A stretch of 53,974 nucleotides of DNA from Phycisphaerae bacterium (GCA_030426395.1 JAUHYE010000009.1:1-53974), one strand, 5' to 3'; positions 32,459 through 41,036 are shown, counted from the first letter of the stretch. Numbers and translations are program-made. The notes: generated by a model not told the origin, from the letters alone.

Positions 32459-33214
32459 ATGCGGAACCTGTGGACGATCGCTTCGGTGCTGGCGGTGGCG
32501 AACCTGTTCGCGATCGGGTCGTTCGTTGGCTGGCTTGGGGCGAGCGGGCGGCTGGATCGCGAGCGATTTGATGAGCTGAAACAAATGCTGGCCGAGACGA
32601 CCGAGGAGCGCGAGGCGCGGCTGGCGGCAGACGTGGCCCAGGCCGAGCAGCGTGAAGACGAGGTGCAGCAGCTTCGCGATCAGGTCGAGCGGCTGATGAC
32701 CTCTCCGATGACGGCCGAGGAACTGGTGGCGTTGCAACAGGAGGCCGCGATGGCGGCCGACCAGAGGATGACGCGGGCGATGCGCGAGCTCGAGGACTTG
32801 CGAGACTTGCTTGCCCGCGAGCGAAAAGAGACGGACCGGCTGGCCGAGGCGATCGAGATGCAGCGGGCGGCCTTCGAGGCGCGGATCACCGAGCGCGACA
32901 AGCTGATCGGCCAGGAGCAGTTCCGCACGGCGGTGGACTCGTTGCAGGGGCAGCGCGCGCCGGCGGCACGGGCGATGCTGATGGCCATGTGGGACGGGCA
33001 GGCCGAGCCACCCGAGGGTGAACTGGACGGCCGGGCGATGGTGGTGGAGTACCTGCGGGCGATGGAGGACAGGCAGCGGAACAAGGTGATCGCCGAGTTT
33101 GCGAAGGACGATCCAGCTTTGGCCGCGGTTTTGCTGGAGCGTTTGCGGACGGACGGCGTAACGCCGGAGGTAGCCGATGCCGCAACAGCTCCAGATGAGC
33201 CCGACACCCCCTGA
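32459..33214 (+). CDS. MotE/YlxF-like membrane coiled-coil protein
   Basis: Protein of 251 residues with one N-terminal membrane helix (about 8-27, SVLAVANLFAIGSFVGWLG), a long charged coiled coil (to ~170) and a C-terminal ~70-residue helical part: 'AARAMLMAMWDGQAEPPEGELDG', 'VEYLRAMEDRQRNKVIAEFAKDDPALAAVLLERLRTDG'. That pattern resembles MgtE-N-like modules of MotE/FlbB. It occupies the slot of ylxF between fliJ and fliK in Bacillus. MotE proteins chaperone stators or help assemble the motor, so a motor-associated role is inferred from position and architecture. The final 38 bases overlap fliK. Confidence 0.6.
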   Translation: MRNLWTIASVLAVANLFAIGSFVGWLGASGRLDRERFDELKQMLAETTEEREARLAADVAQAEQREDEVQQLRDQVERLMTSPMTAEELVALQQEAAMAADQRMTRAMRELEDLRDLLARERKETDRLAEAIEMQRAAFEARITERDKLIGQEQFRTAVDSLQGQRAPAARAMLMAMWDGQAEPPEGELDGRAMVVEYLRAMEDRQRNKVIAEFAKDDPALAAVLLERLRTDGVTPEVADAATAPDEPDTP

Positions 33215-34331
33215 GACGCAGAGTGCGCCCCGGCCTGTGCGCGAGCGTGAATTGCGTGTGCAGGTCGATGCGGGGGTGTTTGGGATGCTCCTCGGTGCGT
33301 TGCAGGGGGGCGAGGCTGGCGTCGTGCTGGGCGACGCGCGGAATGACTCGGCAGCCGAGTGGAACGCGCAGGATGCGCGTGAGGGTCGGCAGGAATCGCG
33401 CGATGGGGCGCAACCTCAGACACCTCGGGCGCAGGAGCCGCGCGAGGGATTGGAGCGGTTGGCCGGGGTGAGCCGGCGAGAGTTGAGCCCTCAGTCTCCG
33501 GCGACGCAGGCGTCGAACGAGGCTGCCGAGACGCCGGTGGCGACGAAGGATCGGGCTTCACCTCAGGCGCAGAGCGCTGCGCCGAAGGGTGAGGACGCGG
33601 CGAAGCAGGCAGAGAATAGGGCAGCGCCTGCAAGCCATGTCGCACCGGTTCGATCGCAGATGACGGCTTCCCCTGTGGCAGCCGCGGTAAGCGTTGCTGC
33701 GACGCAGGCGGCGTCGAGTGGGGCGAATCAGAACTCGCAGGTGACGGCCATCGGAGCCACCCGCGGGCCGCAGAGTGGTGCGGCCCGCGGGAAGGCTCCC
33801 GAAGTGGCGACGCCTCGGGGAGATCGGGCGCTGCGGTTCGAGCGGGTGTTCGAGGCGCAGGTTGGCAGAGGGCTGGCGCAGGCACTGCGCACGGGCAATG
33901 GCGAGGTGACGCTGCGGCTTCGGCCCGAGAACCTCGGGCAGTTGAGCGTGCGTGTGCAGGTCGAGAACAAGCAGGTGGTCGCGACGTTCGAGGCAAGGAG
34001 TGCCGAGGCGCAGCGGTTGCTTGAGGGCTCGCGGGATTCGTTGCGGCAACAACTCGAGACGCGTGGGCTGAGCGTTGAGCGGATCGACGTGCGGTTGATC
34101 GAGGACGACGCGCAGGTTGGTACGCGGCTTGCGAACACTCCCCATGGCGGAGCCGACGGTGGCCAGGATGGCCGAGAGTTTGCCGGGGATCGCAACGGGC
34201 GTGGAGCGCCCGGTGGCGGTGGGGCGGACGACGGATCGCGACGCGGAGCGACGCGAGAGGATGACGAGCCGGCCGCCGGGGCGGAGCCCTGGCGAGCGAT
34301 GGGCACGGTGAGGCTCGACGCGACCGCGTAG
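33177..34331 (+). CDS. fliK: Flagellar hook-length control protein FliK
   Basis: Protein of 384 residues, a secreted molecular ruler that switches export from hook to filament substrates. The long N-terminal ~210 residues are Ala/Gln/Ser-rich and disordered. The conserved C-terminal Flg_hook domain follows: 'LRTGNGEVTLRLRPENLGQLSVRVQVEN', 'VVATFEARSAEAQRLLEGSRDSLRQQLETRGLSVERIDVRL'. ATG 33177 has GGAGG six bases upstream, so a 38-base overlap with the previous gene is real if that start is used; ATG 33195 would shorten the overlap. A glycine-rich acidic tail ends it. Confidence 0.88.
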   Translation: MPQQLQMSPTPPETQSAPRPVRERELRVQVDAGVFGMLLGALQGGEAGVVLGDARNDSAAEWNAQDAREGRQESRDGAQPQTPRAQEPREGLERLAGVSRRELSPQSPATQASNEAAETPVATKDRASPQAQSAAPKGEDAAKQAENRAAPASHVAPVRSQMTASPVAAAVSVAATQAASSGANQNSQVTAIGATRGPQSGAARGKAPEVATPRGDRALRFERVFEAQVGRGLAQALRTGNGEVTLRLRPENLGQLSVRVQVENKQVVATFEARSAEAQRLLEGSRDSLRQQLETRGLSVERIDVRLIEDDAQVGTRLANTPHGGADGGQDGREFAGDRNGRGAPGGGGADDGSRRGATREDDEPAAGAEPWRAMGTVRLDATA

Positions 34332-34369
34332 GCGGTTGGTCGGTTTCACGCGCCTCGGGGTGCGTCGTT

Positions 34370-34792
34370 ATGAGCGCGATATCTGCGAACTCGGGGCTTG
34401 CCTCGGGAGCTACACAGCCGAATCGGCTTGGCGAGTTGGATTCTCAGGAGTTCCTGGGCATCATCCTGGCCGAGTTGCAGGCGCAAGATCCGCTGGCGCC
34501 AAACGATACGAGCGCGCTGGTGCAGCAACTGTCGAGTGTGCGTTCGATCGAGAGCGACCTGAATATGACCGAGAAGCTCGAATCGCTGGTGGCCGATAAT
34601 CGGCTGGCGAGCGCGACTTCGCTCGTTGGTCGGCGTGTCGAGGGCGTGGACGATTCGGGGCAGAGCATCATCGGCACCGTGGGTGCGGTGCGCACGCGTG
34701 ATGGCACGCCGACACTGCTGCTGCAGGATGGGTCGACGATGTCGCTCGATCGTTTGGTTGGCGTTGGCGAGTACGCGGAGTTGCTGCCGTGA
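34370..34792 (+). CDS. flgD: Flagellar hook assembly scaffold FlgD
   Basis: Protein of 140 residues, like the short Bacillus form and shorter than the ~230-residue E. coli FlgD, whose extra Ig-like/tudor domain is missing. The N-terminal motif 'LGELDSQEFLGIILAELQAQDPLAPNDTSALVQQLSSVRSIE' is diagnostic (family: FL.LLv.QL.nQDPl.P.d...f..QlaqfS.vE). FlgD caps the growing hook and directs addition of FlgE. The C-terminal part 'ATSLVGRRVEGVDDSGQSIIGTVGAVRT' fits the normal core. ATG 34370; the last four bases overlap the next gene. Confidence 0.92.
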   Translation: MSAISANSGLASGATQPNRLGELDSQEFLGIILAELQAQDPLAPNDTSALVQQLSSVRSIESDLNMTEKLESLVADNRLASATSLVGRRVEGVDDSGQSIIGTVGAVRTRDGTPTLLLQDGSTMSLDRLVGVGEYAELLP

Positions 34793-35238
34793 CCGGGACG
34801 CCGCTGGACCTGCTGAGCCTGGTCGGCCTTGGTTCGAGGCTGCTTGGCGTTGGCGGGGGCGAGAAGGTCGACGCGAGTGGCGACTTTGGCAAAGCGTTGG
34901 AAGCGGCCAAGGACGGTCGGCTCGAGACCGGGCGTGCGGTCGTCTCGGGGCCCGAGCTTGGTGTCGACCTGAGTGCCGACCAGCTGCAGCGGCTGTCGCA
35001 CGCGGCGGATATGGCCGAAGCTCAAGGCGCGAAGACGGCGGCCGTTCTCATGGATGGCATGGTGATCCGTCTTGATGTCGAGAGTCGCACGGCGATGAAG
35101 AGCTCGCCGGCGGAGAGCGCGTTGATGGGTGATGTCGACGTCGTGCTGTCGGCCGGGCCGACGAGCGAGTCGGCACCGGCGAGCGATGCGTTGCTGCGGC
35201 GTCTTGCGCCGGCTGGTGGTCCAGAAATACAGAACTGA
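34789..35238 (+). CDS. Flagellar operon protein between flgD and flgE
   Basis: Protein of 149 residues. It lies exactly where the 'flagellar operon protein' family (TIGR02530 type) sits in other bacteria. The middle 'VDLSADQLQRLSHAADMAEAQGAKTAAVLMDGMVIRLDVESRTAM' shows the family pattern (r...A...A..KG...slvl.d..a..v.v..rtvitam). The first ~45 residues are variable. Its role is not established; it may assist hook assembly or act as a chaperone. It overlaps flgD by four bases (GTGA). No signal peptide. Confidence 0.65.
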   Translation: MTGTPLDLLSLVGLGSRLLGVGGGEKVDASGDFGKALEAAKDGRLETGRAVVSGPELGVDLSADQLQRLSHAADMAEAQGAKTAAVLMDGMVIRLDVESRTAMKSSPAESALMGDVDVVLSAGPTSESAPASDALLRRLAPAGGPEIQN

Positions 35239-35275
35239 CTCTCGCGCGACGAGCGCGGCGTGAAGGAATCGACCC

Positions 35276-37039
35276 ATGGCATCGACCACGGCCCTGTTTG
35301 CCAGCCTGAGTGGATTGAACGTCGAGACGCGTCGGCTCGACGTGATTGGCAACAACATCGCCAACGTGAACACCACGGCCTTCAAGGGCTCGCGGATGTA
35401 CCAGGCGAACCAGAACCCGCGGACGTTCAGCTTGGGCAACGAGCCGACGGCCGAGCTTGGCGGCACGAACCCGATGCAGGTTGGCGTGGGCACGAAGATC
35501 GCCGGCATCCAGCGGAACATGGGCGGCGGAACGATCACGCCTACGGGCAACCCGACGGACGTGGCGATCGATGGGGCTGGGTTCTTCGTGCTGCGCGGGG
35601 GTGAGGACCGGTTTTATGGCCGGGCCGGCGCCTTCACGCTGAACGAGAACAACGAGCTGGTGACGATCAACGGCGAGCGGGTGCAGGGCTGGGGTGTCAA
35701 CGACAGCTTCGAGGTCCAGCAGGGCCAGCTCGACGACATCACGATCGAGCTCGGCTCGCTGACGATCGCGCAGGCGACGTCGACGGTGCGCTTCGATGGC
35801 ACGCTCGACGCGGGTGGGGATGTAGCGCAGGTTGGCTCGCGGACGCTGCTGACCGGTGGCGACGGAATGGGTTTGGCTGCGCTGGGTGGCGCGCCGTTGA
35901 CGGTAGATACACCGTTGGTGGGTTTGGAGAACCCGCTCCAGCGTGGCTCGGGTACGTCGATGTTTGCCGAGGGGCAGACGTTGCAGCTTGGCGAGAGCTC
36001 GACGGTCGGCGATGGCGTGCAGGTGCGCGGGGCCGAGAAGGGCGGGCGGACGCTGCCGATTGCGCAGCTTGCGATCAGCGCGGCGACGACGCTCGCGGAC
36101 TTCATGGGCTTCCTGGGTACCGCGCTGGGTATCCAGCCGCAGACCGGGCCGGGGGCGCCTGGTGTGACGCTCGACCCGGCGACGGGGCAGATCCAGGTGG
36201 TGGGCAATGGCGGCGAGGCGAACGACCTGGACATCGAGACGGGCGACATCGTGGTGCTCGACGCGAACGGGCAGACGACGGGCGTGAATCCGTTCGCGGC
36301 GCAGACGATGCGCGAGGCGGATGGCGAATCGCAGCGGACTCCGTTCTTTGTGTACGACTCGCTAGGCAGCCTGGTGCTGGCCGACCTGACGATGGTGATG
36401 GAGGCCAAGACCGACGCTGGCACGACGTGGCGGTACTACGTCGAGAGCGACGAGGCGGCGGGCAGCCCGGCGCTGGCGACGGGGACGATCGAGTTCGATA
36501 CCAACGGCAACCTTCGGCAGGCAGAGCCGGTGGGCATCGTGCTGAACCGTGGCGCGACGGGGGCGGCGCAGCCGTTGGCGTTCGACTTGCTGTTCCAGGG
36601 TGAGGGCTCGCGGTTGCAGGCGCTGGATGTGGGCGATGGGGAGGCCGCCATCGCGGTTGATGATCAGGATGGGTTGCCCGCTGGCACGCTGAACGCGTTC
36701 GGGATCGGTCCTGATGGGATCATCTCGGGGTCGTTCACCAACGGGCTGAGCCGGCCGATCGGGCAGATCGCGCTGGCGACGTTCGCGAACGCGCAGGGCT
36801 TGACCGACGAGGGCGACAACCTGTTCCGGGTCGGGCCCAACAGCGGGGAGGCGGTGATCACCGAGCCGGGCGGGTTTGGCACGGGGCGGACGCTTGGCGG
36901 GCAACTCGAGCAGTCGAACATCGACCTGAGCCAGGAATTCATCGGGATGATCCTGGCGCAGACAGGGTACTCGGCCAACGCGCGGGTGATCCGGACGACG
37001 GACGAGCTGTTGCAGCAGCTCGTGGTGCTGGGCCGCTAG
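35276..37039 (+). CDS. flgE: Flagellar hook protein FlgE
   Basis: Protein of 587 residues, long for FlgE (~400 in E. coli), with an enlarged middle that may be surface-exposed on the hook. The N-terminal axial motif is 'LFASLSGLNVETRRLDVIGNNIANVNTTAFKGSR', then 'DVAIDGAGFFVLRGGEDRFYGRAGAFTLN' and a FlaE-like domain near 'ESQRTPFFVYDSLGSLVLADLTMVM'. The C-terminal axial segment is 'SNIDLSQEFIGMILAQTGYSANARVIRTTDELLQQLVVLGR'. FlgE polymerises into the hook, the flexible joint outside the cell. ATG 35276, with AAGGAA upstream. Confidence 0.95.
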   Translation: MASTTALFASLSGLNVETRRLDVIGNNIANVNTTAFKGSRMYQANQNPRTFSLGNEPTAELGGTNPMQVGVGTKIAGIQRNMGGGTITPTGNPTDVAIDGAGFFVLRGGEDRFYGRAGAFTLNENNELVTINGERVQGWGVNDSFEVQQGQLDDITIELGSLTIAQATSTVRFDGTLDAGGDVAQVGSRTLLTGGDGMGLAALGGAPLTVDTPLVGLENPLQRGSGTSMFAEGQTLQLGESSTVGDGVQVRGAEKGGRTLPIAQLAISAATTLADFMGFLGTALGIQPQTGPGAPGVTLDPATGQIQVVGNGGEANDLDIETGDIVVLDANGQTTGVNPFAAQTMREADGESQRTPFFVYDSLGSLVLADLTMVMEAKTDAGTTWRYYVESDEAAGSPALATGTIEFDTNGNLRQAEPVGIVLNRGATGAAQPLAFDLLFQGEGSRLQALDVGDGEAAIAVDDQDGLPAGTLNAFGIGPDGIISGSFTNGLSRPIGQIALATFANAQGLTDEGDNLFRVGPNSGEAVITEPGGFGTGRTLGGQLEQSNIDLSQEFIGMILAQTGYSANARVIRTTDELLQQLVVLGR

Positions 37040-37056
37040 GCGGGGAGGCTGAGGCC

Positions 37057-37254
37057 ATGATCGTGCTGACTCGGCTGAACGGGAAAGGCTTTGTGCTGAA
37101 CGCGGAGCTTATCCGGACCATTGAAGAGAACCCCGACACGACGATCACGCTGGTGACTGGCGATCACATCGTGGTGAAGGAGGAGATGGCCGAGGTCGTG
37201 ACCCGGTCGATCGACTACGGGCGGCTGCTGCGAAGGTTGGTTCCGCCGAGTTAG
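37057..37254 (+). CDS. flbD: Flagellar protein FlbD (SwrD)
   Basis: Protein of 65 residues of the FlbD/SwrD family. The sequence 'MIVLTRLNGKGFVLNAELIRTIEENPDTTITLVTGDHIVVKEE' matches the family almost throughout. In Bacillus, SwrD raises flagellar motor power by acting with the MotA/MotB stator. Here it directly precedes motA and motB, which fits that role. ATG 37057, with GGGAGG about 7 bases upstream. The Caulobacter transcription factor called FlbD is an unrelated protein. Confidence 0.9.
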   Translation: MIVLTRLNGKGFVLNAELIRTIEENPDTTITLVTGDHIVVKEEMAEVVTRSIDYGRLLRRLVPPS

Positions 37255-37364
37255 GGAATTTGGGATGGGTCCGTTTTGCCCTCAAGCGGGCGATAAGGCG
37301 CGTCGATGATGGGTGGGGCTCTGGAGAGCCCGGGCCGGTATGGCACCATCGGAGCGCGCACGGT

Positions 37365-38150
37365 ATGGACTTGGGAACGGTTATCGGAGTCGTGCTCGGC
37401 GTCGTGGCGCTGTTCATCGGTATCTTCATCGGTGGCGGCGGCGATGTCATGGCGATCTTCGACGTGGTGTCGGTGTTCATCGTGCTGTTCGGCACCATCG
37501 GCGCCGTGCTGATGAGCTTCCCGCTGGCCAAGATCACCGGGCTTGTGGGCATCTGCAAGAAGGCGTTCTTCAACGAGACGGGCGACCCGGCCGAGACGAT
37601 CACCGAGCTTGTGCGGTACGCCGAGGTGGCGCGACGCGAGGGCATCCTCAGCCTCGAGAACCTGATGGGCGAGATGAAGGATCCGTTCATTGTTCGCGGC
37701 GTGAAGATGGCCGTGGACGGGACGGACCCGGAGCTGATCCGGGCGATTCTCGATACTGAACTGGATGCGTTGAGCGATCGGCACGGCAGCGCGAAGGCGG
37801 TGCTCGACGGCGTGGCGAAGTACGCCCCGGCGTTCGGCATGATCGGTACGCTGCTGGGCCTGATCTTCATGCTCAAGAGCATGGACGACCCGAGTAAGAT
37901 CGGCCCGGGCATGGCGGTGGCGCTCATCACGACGCTGTATGGCGCGATGATCGCCAACATGTTCGCCTCTCCGCTGGCTGACAAGCTTTCGGCTAAGGAC
38001 GCCGAGGAATTGCTGGTGAAGACGATCATCGTGACGGGGGTGATGTCGATCCAGAGCGGCGACAACCCGCGTGTGGTGGAGAGCAAGCTGCTGACGTTCC
38101 TGCCTCCCGCGCGGCGCGAGGCGTTCGTCGCGGCGCGCGAGGCGGCCTGA
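37365..38150 (+). CDS. motA: Flagellar motor stator protein MotA
   Basis: Protein of 261 residues with four membrane helices. Residues 2-24 (LGTVIGVVLGVVALFIGIFIGGG) form the first. The cytoplasmic loop contains 'VRYAEVARREGILSLENL' (conserved Arg and Glu for contact with FliG), and the last two helices 'KYAPAFGMIGTLLGLIFML' and 'GMAVALITTLYGAMIANMF' keep the essential prolines and small residues. With MotB it forms the ion channel that drives rotation. ATG 37365 (GGAG ten bases upstream) is preferred because upstream codons do not look like protein. The gap from flbD is 110 bases with no recognised promoter. Confidence 0.95.
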   Translation: MDLGTVIGVVLGVVALFIGIFIGGGGDVMAIFDVVSVFIVLFGTIGAVLMSFPLAKITGLVGICKKAFFNETGDPAETITELVRYAEVARREGILSLENLMGEMKDPFIVRGVKMAVDGTDPELIRAILDTELDALSDRHGSAKAVLDGVAKYAPAFGMIGTLLGLIFMLKSMDDPSKIGPGMAVALITTLYGAMIANMFASPLADKLSAKDAEELLVKTIIVTGVMSIQSGDNPRVVESKLLTFLPPARREAFVAAREAA

Positions 38151-38151
38151 C

Positions 38152-38895
38152 ATGGGCAAGCGTAAGAAGCAGGCGGCGACCGGCGTTCCCGAGTGGGTCG
38201 TCACCTACGGCGACCTGATGTCGCTGCTGCTGTGCTTCTTCATCCTGCTGGCCGCGTTCAGCGAGCTCAAGCAGGAACGCGACTACCAGGACGTGGTGCG
38301 GAGCATCCAGGAAGCGTTCGGCTATCAGGGTGGCATCGGCAAGATCCGGGTCGAAGACATTCCGTACATGACGGTGGACAGCTTGGACACGGACAACTCC
38401 GAATCGTCCGAGAAGCCGTTCATCAGCGCCGAGACCACGAGCGAGTCGATCGCCGGGCGGAACCAGAGCACGAACGTGATCAACGAGGGATTGCGGTTTG
38501 CTGTTGGTGCAAGCCTGACATTCGAGGCGGGGTCGGCCGAGCTGAGCCCGCGCGTGCAACGGCAGTTGAGTGAGGAGATCGGTCCGGCTCTCCGGGGGCA
38601 TCGGGTGAAGGTCGAGGTGGTGGGCCACGCCTGGGGGGCCGAGGACCGGATCTCGGGGTTGGATTTTTACGATCTTTCCTATCGCAGGGCCAAGGCGGTG
38701 ATGGACTACCTGGTGTCGGAGGTGAACCTGGACCCCAGGCTCATGGAGCTTGAAGCAAAGGCCGATTCGGAACCCATGGCGGCGGCTCGCGGCCCCGGAG
38801 CGGCGGCGGCGTCGAATCGTCGGGTGCAGGTGATCCGCACGGAGGTGAACCCCGACGAGACGCATCCGGATCCGAACTGGACGGGGCGGCCGTAG
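38152..38895 (+). CDS. motB: Flagellar motor stator protein MotB
   Basis: Protein of 247 residues. The N-terminal helix 'PEWVVTYGDLMSLLLCFFILL' carries the essential proton-relay aspartate (Asp21). A plug/linker follows, then a C-terminal OmpA/MotB domain (about 115-235) that binds peptidoglycan: 'ASLTFEAGSAELSP', 'VKVEVVGHAWGAED', 'YDLSYRRAKAVMDYLV'. The usual GHTD is GHAW here, and 'NW.LS..RA' is YDLSYRRA. The gene starts one base after motA. Acidic and proline-rich tail. Confidence 0.92.
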   Translation: MGKRKKQAATGVPEWVVTYGDLMSLLLCFFILLAAFSELKQERDYQDVVRSIQEAFGYQGGIGKIRVEDIPYMTVDSLDTDNSESSEKPFISAETTSESIAGRNQSTNVINEGLRFAVGASLTFEAGSAELSPRVQRQLSEEIGPALRGHRVKVEVVGHAWGAEDRISGLDFYDLSYRRAKAVMDYLVSEVNLDPRLMELEAKADSEPMAAARGPGAAAASNRRVQVIRTEVNPDETHPDPNWTGRP

Positions 38896-38941
38896 CCGAT
38901 AACACGAGCGGGGATGGATCGCCGCAGGGTGGAGGACAGCG

Positions 38942-39481
38942 ATGGCCGACGAAGCAGCCAAGGACAAGGGTGCCGAGAGCACCGAGGAATCAAAGGGCGG
39001 CAAGAGCGGCCTGTCGGTGAAGGTGCTGGCGGTCATCCTGGCGATCATGGCCGTCGAGGGCGTGGGCGTGTTCCTGTTCGTCACGATGATGTCCAGCAAG
39101 CCGCAGGACGCGGCGGCGGACATCGTGAGCGACGCGGAGGATCCCGACGCCCTGGTCGAGATCATGCTCACCGACGAGCAGTACCAGAACATGACTAGCA
39201 ACCAGGTCTGGATCTGGGAAGCCGAGATCTACATCAAGGTGCGGCGGAAGAACCAGGACTTCGTGCAGACCCAGCTCGAGCAGCGGTCGGCCGAGATCCA
39301 GGAGGGCATCACCCAGATCTTCCGGCGTGCCAAGCTGACCGAACTCCGCGAGCCGGACTTCCGAACGGGGTCTCGCCAGCTCACGGCGCTGGTCAATGAC
39401 GTATTCGGCAACGACGCCGATGGGCTGCCCCGGGTGGAGCGTCTGGTGATCGCCAAGCTGCGGGGCTTCCCGCGGAACTGA
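38942..39481 (+). CDS. fliL: Flagellar basal body-associated protein FliL
   Basis: Protein of 179 residues. An acidic/lysine-rich cytoplasmic start is followed by one membrane helix (about 23-48, LSVKVLAVILAIMAVEGVGVFLFVTM) and a periplasmic stomatin-like domain. FliL rings stabilise stator units and raise torque. The similarity to known FliL is weak beyond topology and position (after motB, before fliN). The C-terminal 'VNDVFGNDADGLPRVERLVIAKLRGFPRN' differs from the usual 'v..vy.t.fv.q' ending, so it is a diverged member. ATG 38942, with GGAGG 7 bases upstream. Confidence 0.75.
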   Translation: MADEAAKDKGAESTEESKGGKSGLSVKVLAVILAIMAVEGVGVFLFVTMMSSKPQDAAADIVSDAEDPDALVEIMLTDEQYQNMTSNQVWIWEAEIYIKVRRKNQDFVQTQLEQRSAEIQEGITQIFRRAKLTELREPDFRTGSRQLTALVNDVFGNDADGLPRVERLVIAKLRGFPRN

Positions 39482-39600
39482 GTGGCAAAGCGGGCGAACG
39501 CGCAGGAGTTGCGCGTCTCTGGATACGTCACGGCAAAAGCTGCGGGCGCGAGGGCCCGGGTTCCGATGTTGGCAGCAAGCCGGCGGAGTCCGGCGTTGTT

Positions 39601-39620
39601 GGGTCGGCACGCGCCGACCC
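39601..39620 (+). repeat. Perfect 8-bp hairpin between fliL and fliN
   Basis: GGGTCGGC and GCCGACCC pair around ACGC in the 172-base gap where fliM would be expected. It is followed by GGCGGCCCCC rather than a U-run, so it is not a standard terminator; it could be an mRNA processing or stability element. Confidence 0.5.
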
Positions 39621-39653
39621 GGCGGCCCCCAACCGCACACGAGAGCGAGCAGG

Positions 39654-40253
39654 ATGCCCGAAGAGCGCCCCGAAGACCAAGCCGGCCCCGACCCTGCCGA
39701 TGAGCAGGCCGATGCCCAGCGGCCCGAGGGGGCCGCTGGTGGTGACGCCGAGGAGCCGGATGAGGCGTCTGAAGCATTGCGTGCTGCCAAGGAGGCGCTC
39801 GAGAGCATCCAGGCCGAGGCCGACGCGGCGGCGGGTGGAGAGAGCGCGGTGAAGAGGTCGGGCGACGACGAGAACCAGACCATGGCCGACGAGGTCGTGA
39901 AGGCGGCACTCAAAGCAGCGGCCAGTGGTGGCGGCAAGCCGTTGGAACTGCCCGACTTCGACCTGTCGAGCGTGAGCGGGGCCCAGCACGGGCTGGACAT
40001 GCTGGCCGACGTGCAGCTCGATGTACGCATCGAGCTCGGTCGGACACGCATGCTCGTGGAGGACGTGCTGCGGCTGAACTCCGGGGCGGTCGTGGAGCTG
40101 GACAAGCTGGCGGGCGACCCGCTGGACGTGTACGTGAACAATCGCCTCGTGGCCCGGGGCGAGGTGCTGGTGCTGAACGACAACTTCTGCATCCGCGTCA
40201 ACGAGATCATTGATTCGGTGGGTGAGCCGGCCAAGGAGCCGGCCGAGTCGTAA
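39654..40253 (+). CDS. fliN: Flagellar switch protein FliN with acidic N-terminal extension
   Basis: Protein of 199 residues. The C-terminal ~75 residues are a SpoA domain: 'MLADVQLDVRIELGRTRMLVEDVLRLNSGAVVELDKLAGDPLDVYVNNRLVARGEVLVLNDNFCIRVNEII', the FliN signature. The first ~110 residues are acidic and disordered and do not resemble FliM, CheC (FliY) or any SpoA domain. FliN forms the bottom of the C ring and binds FliH/export complex. FliM, its normal partner, is not encoded beside it. ATG 39654, in a run starting after a 172-base gap. Longer than E. coli FliN (137). Confidence 0.92.
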   Translation: MPEERPEDQAGPDPADEQADAQRPEGAAGGDAEEPDEASEALRAAKEALESIQAEADAAAGGESAVKRSGDDENQTMADEVVKAALKAAASGGGKPLELPDFDLSSVSGAQHGLDMLADVQLDVRIELGRTRMLVEDVLRLNSGAVVELDKLAGDPLDVYVNNRLVARGEVLVLNDNFCIRVNEIIDSVGEPAKEPAES

Positions 40254-40322
40254 GCAGTATTCGCGGGGTGGTTTCCACCAGCCGTGCGGCGGAGCCCGCG
40301 CGTGCCCAGCCAGGAAGGCGAC

Positions 40323-41036
40323 ATGGCAGTTGGACGCTTCGCATGGCTGGTCTTTAGTGCGCTCGCGCTGAGCGTGACTGTCGCGCGTGGGCAGGTCGAG
40401 CAGGTTGGGCAGTTTGGGCCGCCGGTAAGCGGCGCCCGCTCGAACGAGCCGCTCAGTATCCAACACATCGAGCGAGCACCGGCGCGCGCGAGACCGGCCG
40501 AGGCGGACATTCCACTGGTTGCGGCGTCGAGTCGCGATGAGGCAGCGCCGGAACGAAAGGCGGCGTCCTCTGGGGGTTGGACGCGTTCGCTGGCGTCGGT
40601 GGCGTTGGTTGTTGGATTGATTCTCGTGCTGGCGGCGGCGGCGCGGTTCCTGTCGAGGCGGAGCGGCTCGGTGGCGGCGATGATGGGACCGGGCGGGCGC
40701 GCGCCGAGCGGAGTGATCGAGGTGCTGGCGCGGTACCCGGTTGGGCGCGGGCAGGTGCTGGTGCTGCTGCGGATCGACCGGCGTGTGCTGCTGCTGAGCC
40801 AGAACGTATCGGCCAAGGGTGGCGGGTTCACCACGCTGTCGCAGTTTGACGACCCGAGCGAGGTGGCGGCCATCCTGCGGCAGACGCGCGACGAGGCGAG
40901 CGAGAGCGTGTCGGCCCGCTTCCGCCAGGCGATGGAGCGATTCCAGGGCGCCGACGATGGCGTTGATCGTGGTGAGATCATCGAGGTCGGGCCGCGGGGC
41001 GAACCGCTGCCGAAGGGACGCGGGGTGTGGGCGTGA
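40323..41036 (+). CDS. fliO: Flagellar export protein FliO
   Basis: Protein of 237 residues. A signal-like N-terminus (VGRFAWLVFSALALSVTVARGQ) is followed by a ~65-residue periplasmic part. A membrane helix comes next (about 92-110, SVALVVGLILVLAAAARFL), then a cytoplasmic FliO domain: 'SGVIEVLARYPVGRGQVLVLLRIDRRVLLLSQN', 'GGFTTLSQFDDPSEVAAIL'. FliO helps FliP fold into the export gate. ATG 40323 has AAGG about 6 bases upstream. A four-base overlap with fliP points to coupling. Confidence 0.88.
   Translation: MAVGRFAWLVFSALALSVTVARGQVEQVGQFGPPVSGARSNEPLSIQHIERAPARARPAEADIPLVAASSRDEAAPERKAASSGGWTRSLASVALVVGLILVLAAAARFLSRRSGSVAAMMGPGGRAPSGVIEVLARYPVGRGQVLVLLRIDRRVLLLSQNVSAKGGGFTTLSQFDDPSEVAAILRQTRDEASESVSARFRQAMERFQGADDGVDRGEIIEVGPRGEPLPKGRGVWA

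Noticed and set aside
37263..37281. Sigma54-like TGGGTCCGTTTTGC before motA
   Set aside because: GG and GC are nine bases apart rather than ten, which sigma54 does not tolerate.
38895..38902. GCCGATAA, a perfect sigma28 -10 sequence before fliL
   Set aside because: No TAAA-like -35 at the right distance; it overlaps the end of motB and is probably chance.
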